A stretch of DNA of 34,024 bases. Source: Candidatus Altarchaeales archaeon. Lineage in GTDB: Archaea > Altiarchaeota > Altiarchaeia > IMC4 > SCGC-AAA252-I15. The notes beneath the pieces are model-generated. The model saw only the letters and a list, made by a program, of their open reading frames with translations. It made no database searches and was not told the DNA's origin. The stretch is taken from positions 1 to 34,024 of the forward strand of contig WJMO01000003.1 of NCBI GenBank assembly GCA_014727915.1, written 5' to 3'. The position numbers and the translations under genes were made by a program. Positions 23,681 to 30,310 of the stretch are shown here, piece after piece; position 1 is the first letter of the stretch, and each line of letters starts with the position of its first letter.

Positions 23681-25582
23681 TTACTTGACCTTTGGCTTCC
23701 TAGGATCCCCCACAATGTACATGTTATACCATATCTCTGCGGCATAAAGGCTCCATATGAGGTCATAGTGCAGCCTTAGACGCGGGTTGGGGACCTCACC
23801 CAGTATCTTATCAAAGTATTCCTTCTTTATGAGCTTGTCGGATACTAGGCTTCCGTCTGGAAGAGCCTGCTTGGCCAGGTCTCTCAACTCACGTATGTAG
23901 GTGTCCATAGTGTTAGAAGCAAACCCCCTTTTCTCCTTCATGAGTACCTTTTTGGGTATTATGTCCTTAACTGCCTTGCGCAGTATGCTCTTCCCATTAG
24001 GGTCTGCGAGCTTTATTTCCGCAGGCATCTGGAATGACAGCTCAAGAAGGTCGTTTTCTAGGAAGGGGACTCGCGACTCCACGGAATTAGCGTTGGACAT
24101 GCGGTCATCCACAAGGAGGAAGTCATCAGGCAGCTTGACCATGAAGTCTGCCTTGAACACTTTGTCTATAAAAGTCCCCCTGCCGGAAAAGTACTTTTCA
24201 TATTCCAAGCGGACGGGATTAAGCTCTTTGGACATAAGCTTGCTCCCATATATCTTACAGAGATATTCGTCATTTAAAACCCGGTCGAGAGTCTGTGTGA
24301 TTAGGTATTGGTCTGTGTTATCTCCCAGGTAACGCACGGAATCCAGGTAATCTAGCTCGTCATCGTCAACTAGGCTCCCATACTTGGTTTGGAACTTAAT
24401 AAGCTTTTCGGCCGCCCTAGCGACCGCAGACCTTTCACGGGGGGTTATCCTGGACCTGATCCTATCTATCTTTGCAACATAGTTGTATTTGAATATGTAG
24501 CCTGCGAAGACTTCATCTCCGCCTATGCCACCTAGGACACACTTCACCTTCTTTGAGGCTAGTTCGTAGAGGTAGTATGGGTAGAGGTTCCTTTTGGGCT
24601 CGTCAGCGTACCATATCATCTTGGGGTACTCCTTGATCAGATCCTCCTCCTTTACAAGCTCGTGATGGTTTGTGCCGTATTCCTCAGCGACCAGCCGGGC
24701 ATCCTCGACCTCGTCTTCCGGATTGCCGAAACCCATGCTAAATGTGTTGATGTTTTCACTGGTGTTTCTGCTTGCTAAGGCGACTATCGTCGTGGAGTCA
24801 ATGCCGCCTGAAAGGCATATCCCAAAGGGGACGTCACAGACCATATGGCGCCTAACAGATTCCTCGAGTATTTTCCGAGTGCGTTTCACATAATATGACT
24901 CAGTATGGCTATCACCCCCCAGGGTAGGACTCCAATATCTGAGAGATTTTATGCTCCCATCCTCCCAGACCATCAGATTACCAGGTAGAAGGCGCTTAAC
25001 GCCCTTGAACATTGTGTTCTCTCCGGGAACGTATCTCAGGTTGATATAGTAGTGGAATGAGCGCATATCAACTTCCCGCCTCAACCCAGGATGTTGTAGA
25101 AGAGACTTGATTTCGGAAGCGAATAAAAAAGTTCCGCCAACCCAGGCATAATGAAGGGGCTTTATCCCGGACCGGTCCCTCGCCATAAGCAGCCGCTCAT
25201 CCCGAGAGTCCCAGAGGGCAAATGCGAACATTCCGTCGAACATTCGGACACATTCGTCCCCGTATTCCTCGTAGGCATGGACTATGACTTCCGTGTCAGA
25301 GTTGGATTTGAACGAATGACCCTTGGATTCCAGAGTTTCCCTCAACTGCATGAAATTGACTATCTCGCCGTTGTAGGAAACCCATATGTCGCCCTCCTCG
25401 TTGCACAATGGCTGATTCGCAGACGGGGACAGGTCTATTATGCTTAACCTGGTGTGGCCCAAACCAACATCTTTGTCCAAGTAGATGCCCTTGTTGTCAG
25501 GGCCCCTATGGGAGATAACAGAGGACATATCCTTAAGCAGCTTACGGTCGCCAGACCCGACAAAACCACACACTCCACACAT
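23681..25582 (-). CDS. asnB: Asparagine synthase (glutamine-hydrolysing)-type amidotransferase
   Basis: This 633-residue protein begins MCGVCGFVG, exposing Cys2 as the glutaminase nucleophile. It shows the class II amidotransferase signs SHRGPDN, RLSIIDLS, SYNGEI and DTEVI. The synthetase half has the PP-loop LSGGIDST (258-264) and the GGIGGDEVFAGY element. The ATP-pyrophosphatase fold activates a carboxylate and adds ammonia from glutamine. It could simply make asparagine. As first gene of a sugar-modification operon, it could instead amidate a uronic acid, as AsnB-like enzymes do in some polysaccharide loci. The symbol reflects the family, not a proven substrate. It is first in operon B with a likely leaderless start. 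Confidence 0.92.
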   Translation of the reverse strand: MCGVCGFVGSGDRKLLKDMSSVISHRGPDNKGIYLDKDVGLGHTRLSIIDLSPSANQPLCNEEGDIWVSYNGEIVNFMQLRETLESKGHSFKSNSDTEVIVHAYEEYGDECVRMFDGMFAFALWDSRDERLLMARDRSGIKPLHYAWVGGTFLFASEIKSLLQHPGLRREVDMRSFHYYINLRYVPGENTMFKGVKRLLPGNLMVWEDGSIKSLRYWSPTLGGDSHTESYYVKRTRKILEESVRRHMVCDVPFGICLSGGIDSTTIVALASRNTSENINTFSMGFGNPEDEVEDARLVAEEYGTNHHELVKEEDLIKEYPKMIWYADEPKRNLYPYYLYELASKKVKCVLGGIGGDEVFAGYIFKYNYVAKIDRIRSRITPRERSAVARAAEKLIKFQTKYGSLVDDDELDYLDSVRYLGDNTDQYLITQTLDRVLNDEYLCKIYGSKLMSKELNPVRLEYEKYFSGRGTFIDKVFKADFMVKLPDDFLLVDDRMSNANSVESRVPFLENDLLELSFQMPAEIKLADPNGKSILRKAVKDIIPKKVLMKEKRGFASNTMDTYIRELRDLAKQALPDGSLVSDKLIKKEYFDKILGEVPNPRLRLHYDLIWSLYAAEIWYNMYIVGDPRKPKVK

Positions 25583-25604
25583 CCTAGAGATTAATGAATT
25601 TTAG

Positions 25605-25614
25605 GATTAAAATA
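25605..25614 (-). promoter_or_regulatory. Candidate TATA box for operon B
   Basis: On the minus strand, TTATTTTAAT is centred about 28 bases before the ATG at 25582, and no Shine-Dalgarno sequence is seen. This fits a leaderless transcript for asnB and the genes after it. Confidence 0.4.
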
Positions 25615-25696
25615 ACCAGGTTCCGCATATGGCTCCTCGAATAAGTTATAACGCCCAAACACTGCATTTATTCGACATAATCCACGATTAAACGAG

Positions 25697-25706
25697 TATT
25701 TAAATA
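25697..25706 (+). promoter_or_regulatory. Candidate TATA box for pilin copy 2
   Basis: The sequence tatttaaata is about 70 bases before the pilin ATG and would give a leader of roughly 45 bases that includes the conserved block starting at 25730. The rest of the 188-base gap (25583-25770) shows no gene. Confidence 0.45.
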
Positions 25707-25729
25707 ACCTGATTTAATATCTTATAACT

Positions 25730-25770
25730 GGTTGGTTGATTTTCTCGTATGAAAAATTGAGGTGAAAAAC
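25730..25770 (+). promoter_or_regulatory. Conserved pilin leader with ribosome site (copy 2)
   Basis: It starts ggttggttga (25730-25739) and ends attgaggtgaaaaac before the ATG, matching the leader of the pilin at 12898. The 17 bases ttgaggtgaaaaacatg across the start are identical in both. Confidence 0.55.
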
Positions 25771-26304
25771 ATGTTCGGAAGAAGAGGACAGGGTGCTATG
25801 GAGTACCTTATGACATATGGCTGGGCCATACTTGTGGTCATGGTCGTTGGGATTGCAATGTGGCGGCTGGGCATATTTAACATGGGCGGCACAACAGTGA
25901 CATCCACTGGATTCGCCAAGATAAAGCCGCAGCTGGCAGGAACCGGGATTGACACGGCAGGCACGTTCAAGGGCATATTCACGAACGGCGTCGGCACGAC
26001 GATAACCATAAGGGGCGTGAGTGTCTCAAGCTCCACCGGCGCAACGTGTCCTGGAGATCAGTGCGCAACAGCCAACAGCGATGTGACCCAGGCAGAGATG
26101 GCCGGGGCAGGGCAGGACATATCCGCAGGAGAGAACTTCTACATCGAGCTGATCTGCGGCGGCGTAGGAGCCTGCGGTAACATCGGCGGCGATAGAGGGG
26201 AAGTGTATGATGTGACGGTCGGCATCACCTACGATGTGTCAATAGGAACGTCATCACCACTCCAGCACACTGAGTCAGGAACCATTAGAGGCCCCTACGA
26301 GTAA
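25771..26304 (+). CDS. Class III signal peptide pilin (copy 2)
   Basis: The 177-residue protein begins MFGRRGQGAMEYLMTYGWAI, with predicted prepilin cleavage after RRG. Its first 70 residues nearly match copy 1 (IFNMGGTTVT, FAKIKPQLAGTG, GIFTNGVGTT). The later region is longer and contains four Cys (CPGDQC, LICGG, ACGN), then the shared ending GEVYDVTV and SGTIRGP. An in-frame GTG at 25762 is part of the ribosome site AGGTGA, so the ATG at 25771 is preferred. It is probably a fibre subunit assembled by the platform and ATPase encoded at 8117-12071, or by another system elsewhere. Confidence 0.9.
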   Translation: MFGRRGQGAMEYLMTYGWAILVVMVVGIAMWRLGIFNMGGTTVTSTGFAKIKPQLAGTGIDTAGTFKGIFTNGVGTTITIRGVSVSSSTGATCPGDQCATANSDVTQAEMAGAGQDISAGENFYIELICGGVGACGNIGGDRGEVYDVTVGITYDVSIGTSSPLQHTESGTIRGPYE

Positions 26305-26313
26305 AGCCTCTAA

Positions 26314-26340
26314 CTTTCCTTCTTTTTCTTTTTTATTATT
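26314..26340 (+). terminator. T-rich terminator after pilin copy 2
   Basis: The pyrimidine tract ctttccttctttttcttttt begins about ten bases past the stop, as after copy 1. It may separate the transcript of copy 2 from that of the third pilin, or allow partial readthrough. Confidence 0.55.
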
Positions 26341-26361
26341 ATCTCTGGGTAATGTATTTAC

Positions 26362-26835
26362 ATGAGAGCTGTCAGAGGCCAGAACGCCATCGAGTACATG
26401 ATGACCTACGGGTGGGCCATACTCGTCATACTCATAGTAGGGGTTCTCGTGTGGCAGATGGGGATCCTCGAGTTGGGGAGGAACGTCACACCTGACAAGA
26501 GGGGCTTCAGCCAGATAACACCGTTGGACTGGGTGATGAAAAATAACGGGGACATGGAGATAGTCGTCCAGAACAACGCAGGCACCATCCTTAGGATAGA
26601 CCAGATAGGCGCCAACATGCTGGCAGGAGGCAGTGCCTGCTCGCCGTCAGCGCCGCCGGGGACTTTCCCTATAGAAGACTTCCGGCCCGCAGCATCCGAG
26701 ACATTGACATTCTCATGCATGTTGAACGCGGAACAGGGAGAATACTACAAGGTTAACATGACCATAACTTACACTAACCCCTCTTCCGGACTTCAGCACA
26801 TGAGCAATGGAGTAGTGTGGGGGCCGGTAGGCTAG
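26362..26835 (+). CDS. Class III signal peptide pilin-like protein (third member)
   Basis: The 157-residue protein begins MRAVRGQNAIEYMMTYGWAI, again a class III leader with cleavage predicted after VRG. The mature part differs from the other two pilins (LELGRNVTPDKRGFSQITPL, two Cys, ending GVVWGPVG). It has possible N-glycosylation sequons such as NMT. It may be a minor subunit of the same fibre. It lies 57 bases after copy 2, and its stop codon forms a shared CTAG palindrome with the end of hisS on the other strand. Confidence 0.85.
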   Translation: MRAVRGQNAIEYMMTYGWAILVILIVGVLVWQMGILELGRNVTPDKRGFSQITPLDWVMKNNGDMEIVVQNNAGTILRIDQIGANMLAGGSACSPSAPPGTFPIEDFRPAASETLTFSCMLNAEQGEYYKVNMTITYTNPSSGLQHMSNGVVWGPVG

Positions 26836-28082
26836 CCCAGGGCCAAAGGCAGTTCATCTGTATCCACGGTTTTTTGCTCTTTGGAAGACATGTCCTTCAA
26901 CCCTACACTGCCTTCTTCCAGCTCCTTCTCGCCGACTATGACAGAGTACTTGGCTCCGCTTTCACTGGCATGCTGCAGGGCCTTGTTCAGCCTCCTCCCA
27001 GCAAGGTCGATTTCGACCGTCAGCTCAGGCCGGGCGCGGCGGATGTCACATGCTATCCTGAAGGCGTCCGCTCTGACAGCGTCGGACACCGCTAAGACGA
27101 AGACGTCAGGTTTCTTCACATGCACGTCAACGCCCTGCTCATCTAACGCTTCCACGAGGCGGTCCACGCCGAAAGCAAAGCCCACAGCAGGGGTGGAAGG
27201 GCCTGCAAAGGCCTCTACGAGGGTGTCATATCGGCCTCCCCCGCAGACCTGGTTCTGAGCGCCCAAGCCCTCGACTTTAACGTCGAATACCATGCCAGTA
27301 TAGTAGTCCAGACCACGAGCCATGCTGAAGTCCACCTCATAGGGAACTGACACGACGTCTAAGAGCGAGAGCGTGTCCTTCAAGCCCGTTAGCAAACGCT
27401 TCGCTTCACTGTCTGAGACATTCCTGATAGCCTCGCCCACAACCTCGGACGATCCCTTGAGTCCCAGCAAGTCCCTGAGCGCCTTATCCTGCACTTCTTC
27501 CTTCACAGCGTCCAGGCCGCGCTTGTCCAACAGTTGTATGAGCCGGTCCTGGCCGCCGACGCCGAGGCCCTGGAGTTCCAGAAGCCTCCGTAAGACGCCG
27601 ATGTTGCTTATCCTGAGCCGGTACTTCAAACCTAGGCGCTGAAGGCACTCTGAAGCGACTAGTATGGCTTCCGCATCGGCTTCGGGGCCTGACACCCCGA
27701 ATAACTCGACACCAGCCTGCCAGAACTCCCGGTACCTGCCCTTCTGAGGCTCCTCATACCTGAACATCGGCCCATAGTAGGAGAGACGCAGGGGCTTGGG
27801 CAGGGTCCTTAGGTCGGAGGCATAGCTCCTAGCCACCGAAGCCGTCATCTCCGGCCTCAAGCACAGCTTCCGCCCGCCCTTGTCCTCGAACACGTATAGA
27901 TGATCCCTTATGTCCGCGCCGGACTTCTGCTCGAACAGCTCGAGGAACTCGAAAGTGGGCGTCCCTATCTTCTTGTAGCCAAAAGAGCTGAACACATCGT
28001 ATAGTATGTCCTCTACGCAGACCCTCTTGCTCATCTCCCCAGGCCCGAAATCCCGGACACCCCTTGGGCGCTCAAATGCCAT
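26832..28082 (-). CDS. hisS: Histidyl-tRNA synthetase
   Basis: This class II aminoacyl-tRNA synthetase has 416 residues, a normal length. Visible parts are motif 1 region RGVRDFGP, LRPEMT (75-80), and motif 2 GPMFRYEEPQKGRYREFWQ (104-122). The histidine-specific segments are RGLDYYTGMVFDV (about 256-268) and GGGRYD. Motif 3 is PAVGFAFGVDRL (298-309), and a C-terminal anticodon-binding domain starts at about 325. It charges tRNA-His in the cytoplasm. It is a housekeeping gene on its own leaderless transcript and marks the return to core-genome content after the pilin and glycan region. Confidence 0.97.
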   Translation of the reverse strand: MAFERPRGVRDFGPGEMSKRVCVEDILYDVFSSFGYKKIGTPTFEFLELFEQKSGADIRDHLYVFEDKGGRKLCLRPEMTASVARSYASDLRTLPKPLRLSYYGPMFRYEEPQKGRYREFWQAGVELFGVSGPEADAEAILVASECLQRLGLKYRLRISNIGVLRRLLELQGLGVGGQDRLIQLLDKRGLDAVKEEVQDKALRDLLGLKGSSEVVGEAIRNVSDSEAKRLLTGLKDTLSLLDVVSVPYEVDFSMARGLDYYTGMVFDVKVEGLGAQNQVCGGGRYDTLVEAFAGPSTPAVGFAFGVDRLVEALDEQGVDVHVKKPDVFVLAVSDAVRADAFRIACDIRRARPELTVEIDLAGRRLNKALQHASESGAKYSVIVGEKELEEGSVGLKDMSSKEQKTVDTDELPLALG

Positions 28083-28108
28083 ATTGTAAAAGGATTAAAC
28101 AGGGGGAG

Positions 28109-28114
28109 TATAAA
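28109..28114 (-). promoter_or_regulatory. TATA box for hisS
   Basis: TTTATA on the minus strand is centred about 30 bases before the hisS ATG, with no ribosome site between. This fits leaderless transcription. Confidence 0.5.
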
Positions 28115-28140
28115 TGCCGGCAGAGAAGGGGATTACCAGC

Positions 28141-30243
28141 TCATCCGCCAGGCACCGTACACTGCGGGTTGTCGTAGTCCGATGGTATGAGCCTAGTGTT
28201 ACACCCGTTGCATGTCGTCTCCCCGTCGTAGAATAGCATGTCCAGCATAACATGCCATGTATCCGAGGTTATAGTCCCTAAGAAGGGGGGCGGATAGTGC
28301 TCATCGAAGTCTAGTGTTATCTTGTCCCCTGTCACCTGCACGGTGGGGGTAACCCAGAAGTCGTTGAAGACTCCGGTATTTGGTATTCTGACAAGGACTC
28401 TGCTGCCTGTGAAGTCGTCGAAGACATCAGGGTCGCCGCTGCACCTGTCCACTTCGAAATGTCCGGTGATGTGATAGTCCCCGGATATCTCAACATCCCC
28501 TACGAGGTTGGCCTCACCCGCGGGCGGCTCAAAATATGAGTTGCCCTGGTGGTTCGTGTTCCACTGGAACATGGTGTTCCAAGAGGCAGCACCATACAGT
28601 GTGGTGGTCGTCGTCGAAGACGTCGTGGTCGTGGAAGTCGATGAAGTGGATGTTGTGGTGGTCGAAGACGTAGTCGTTGACGAAGTGGTTACTACGGTGG
28701 TTGTAGTCACCGTTGTGGAGGTCGTTGAGGTCGTCACAGGCAAAGCTGTGCACATGCAGTCTGGGCCGCAGTTCGGCGTCGCGGAAGGCATCGCCGGAAC
28801 CGGGTTGCAGTATGGGCTGCTCACAAAGTTGGGCGGCTCGCACTCCTCGCCAATCGCCGAGTCCACCACCCCATTGTTGCAAAGGTTCAATGTGGTGGAG
28901 GTCGTGGTGGAGGAGGTAGTGGTGGTCGTCGGATAGTTTCCGCAGCAGCATATCCCGTCTCCGGAGCAGATAGCCCTCTCCTGAAACTCCTCAGCCTCGC
29001 ATGCGCCGCTGAACCTGCAAGTCCCATAATCGTGATTGGCTTCGGCGCAAGCTTCGTCGCAGTTCTTGCAGCCGACACAAACCTTGAACTCCCAGTTATC
29101 ATCGGATATGAAAGTGAAATTATGTATGTTCTTGCATTTCACGTTCCACTCGTAGGAGCCGTCACCTATGTTGAAGTATTTGAAGTAGTTGGAGGACATG
29201 TTCCTCACGGAAGTGTCGGTGTCGCTGACCTCCCAAACCCCAGAGATGTTGGTCCAGAGCTCGCAGAACTGGATGGGCCCGTATGCAGACTCAAAGTATT
29301 GGAATTCCACGTCAACGGTCCCGGGTATCTCAGGGGGTATCGTCGAGGTCGTGGAGGTCGTCGTCAGGGTCATGCCAGGAGGCCCGGTTACGTTGATCCA
29401 AGTCTTCACCCAGTTGTTAACGTTGCCTGTCTCGTCTACTGCTGTGACGGTATACCAGTAGCAGCAGCCCCATATGGGGTTGAAGTTGGACTCGTCTATC
29501 GTGAACTGGTAGTGGCCGTCGGTCTGGTCGCCGGAAACTAGGTTCATGCCAACTCCAGAGAACACGCCCGAACCACCGGGTGCGGTGAGAGCGCCTGTGA
29601 CCGAGACAACGTTATCGTCGGGGTCGCTGACATCGCATTCGACAGTCACATCCTGCAGGTTCAAGAATTCGAGTTCGTTGGGGTTAGCCTCGAGGTTCTC
29701 CACAACAGGCCCGTACAATTCGCACTCCGTGTATGGGCCATAGCTGCCCTGGTTTGATATGAGCTTTGTGTGGCATCCATCACAGGATAGGTGACCCTCG
29801 TAGAACAGCAGATCCAACATCACATACCAGTCGCCGACATTTCGCGCTCCCATGTAAGGCCAGGGGTAGTGTTCGTCGAAGTCGATTGTTATCATGTCCG
29901 GAGTTACCTGGACATTCGCGTTCACCATGAGGAAGTCAAGGAACATGCCGGTATTCGGTATGCGGAGATATATTTTGTCACCCACGAAGTCATCCCATAT
30001 GTCAGGGTCTCCGCTGCATCTCCGAACCTCGAAGTGGCCGACAATGTGGCTGTCGACCGTTACATCCGCATATCCTGAGAGGTGTGCGTAGCCGCCGGGA
30101 GGAGGCGGGTATACGTCAACGCCTGAACCCCTGTGATTCCTGTTCCATTCGAAGTCCGTATCCCAGGTGATGGAGGCGGAAGCTCCATGTGCCAAGAACG
30201 CCAACAGGAGAAAGGCAGCTAAAGGCCTTTGGACCCAACTCAT
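28141..30243 (-). CDS. Large secreted surface protein with duplicated terminal domain and Thr/Ser linkers
   Basis: A signal peptide (residues 1-24, ending GASASI) is followed by a domain of about 150 residues. It shares FEWNRNH, VGHFEVRRCSGDPDIWDDF, RIPNTGMF, DFDEHYP and VMLDLLFYEG with a C-terminal copy at about 553-690. Between the copies are an Ig/beta-type segment (about 180-290), a Thr/Ser linker (293-302) and a beta-domain (about 305-390). A Cys-rich part (388-436) follows, then a second linker (438-452), a short CNNGVVDSAIGEECE segment like DUF4215 Cys repeats, and a 47-residue Thr/Ser linker (503-549). Thr/Ser tracts are probable O-glycosylation sites. There is no C-terminal anchor, so it may be released or bind the surface. 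The duplicated domain was not recognised. Its first ATG has a TATA box about 26 bases upstream. Confidence 0.8.
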   Translation of the reverse strand: MSWVQRPLAAFLLLAFLAHGASASITWDTDFEWNRNHRGSGVDVYPPPPGGYAHLSGYADVTVDSHIVGHFEVRRCSGDPDIWDDFVGDKIYLRIPNTGMFLDFLMVNANVQVTPDMITIDFDEHYPWPYMGARNVGDWYVMLDLLFYEGHLSCDGCHTKLISNQGSYGPYTECELYGPVVENLEANPNELEFLNLQDVTVECDVSDPDDNVVSVTGALTAPGGSGVFSGVGMNLVSGDQTDGHYQFTIDESNFNPIWGCCYWYTVTAVDETGNVNNWVKTWINVTGPPGMTLTTTSTTSTIPPEIPGTVDVEFQYFESAYGPIQFCELWTNISGVWEVSDTDTSVRNMSSNYFKYFNIGDGSYEWNVKCKNIHNFTFISDDNWEFKVCVGCKNCDEACAEANHDYGTCRFSGACEAEEFQERAICSGDGICCCGNYPTTTTTSSTTTSTTLNLCNNGVVDSAIGEECEPPNFVSSPYCNPVPAMPSATPNCGPDCMCTALPVTTSTTSTTVTTTTVVTTSSTTTSSTTTTSTSSTSTTTTSSTTTTTLYGAASWNTMFQWNTNHQGNSYFEPPAGEANLVGDVEISGDYHITGHFEVDRCSGDPDVFDDFTGSRVLVRIPNTGVFNDFWVTPTVQVTGDKITLDFDEHYPPPFLGTITSDTWHVMLDMLFYDGETTCNGCNTRLIPSDYDNPQCTVPGG
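28597..28737 (-). repeat. Low-complexity triplet tract encoding a Thr/Ser linker
   Basis: These 141 bases are built mainly of irregular ACN/TCN codons on the coding strand (gtggtcgtcg-type sequence on the plus strand) and encode only Thr, Ser and a few Val. The triplets are not identical, so it is not a perfect microsatellite, but slippage could change its length. A shorter tract of the same kind is at 28888-28932. Confidence 0.8.
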
Positions 30244-30263
30244 TTTATCTAGTTAAAACTGTG

Positions 30264-30280
30264 TTTTTATAAATTAAATA
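30264..30280. promoter_or_regulatory. Divergent TATA region between the secreted protein and FKBP genes
   Basis: The sequence tttttataaattaaata carries a minus-strand TATA about 26 bases before the ATG at 30243 (leaderless). It also carries a plus-strand TATA about 38 bases before the ATG at 30311, consistent with a leader of about 12 bases holding the aggttga ribosome site. Confidence 0.45.
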
Positions 30281-30310
30281 CCTATATGAGGTATCCTGAA
30301 CAGGTTGAAG

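Noticed and set aside
23680..23766. Longer N-terminus for the DegT aminotransferase
   Set aside because: The extra 29 residues lie within the asparagine-synthase gene and do not resemble the family. The ATG at 23679 begins the family-typical sequence and has a ribosome site.
20778..25582. A peptide natural-product (RiPP or lasso peptide) cluster based on asparagine-synthase-like and radical SAM genes
   Set aside because: No precursor-peptide gene, leader peptidase or RRE-like protein is visible. DegT and deacetylase genes with surrounding glycosyltransferases favour sugar chemistry.
25583..25770. Small RNA or tRNA gene in the longest intergenic gap
   Set aside because: The gap is A/T-rich and explained by two divergent promoters and the pilin leader; no cloverleaf or stable stem is evident by eye.
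12898..26835. Reading the class III proteins as archaellins of an archaellum operon
   Set aside because: No FlaH-, FlaF/G- or FlaI-type cluster is adjacent. The ATPase is accompanied by two TadC-like platform proteins, so a pilus or adhesive fibre fits better.
28597..28737. CRISPR array or tandem DNA repeat
   Set aside because: The tract is coding low-complexity sequence with irregular triplets and no regular repeat-spacer structure.
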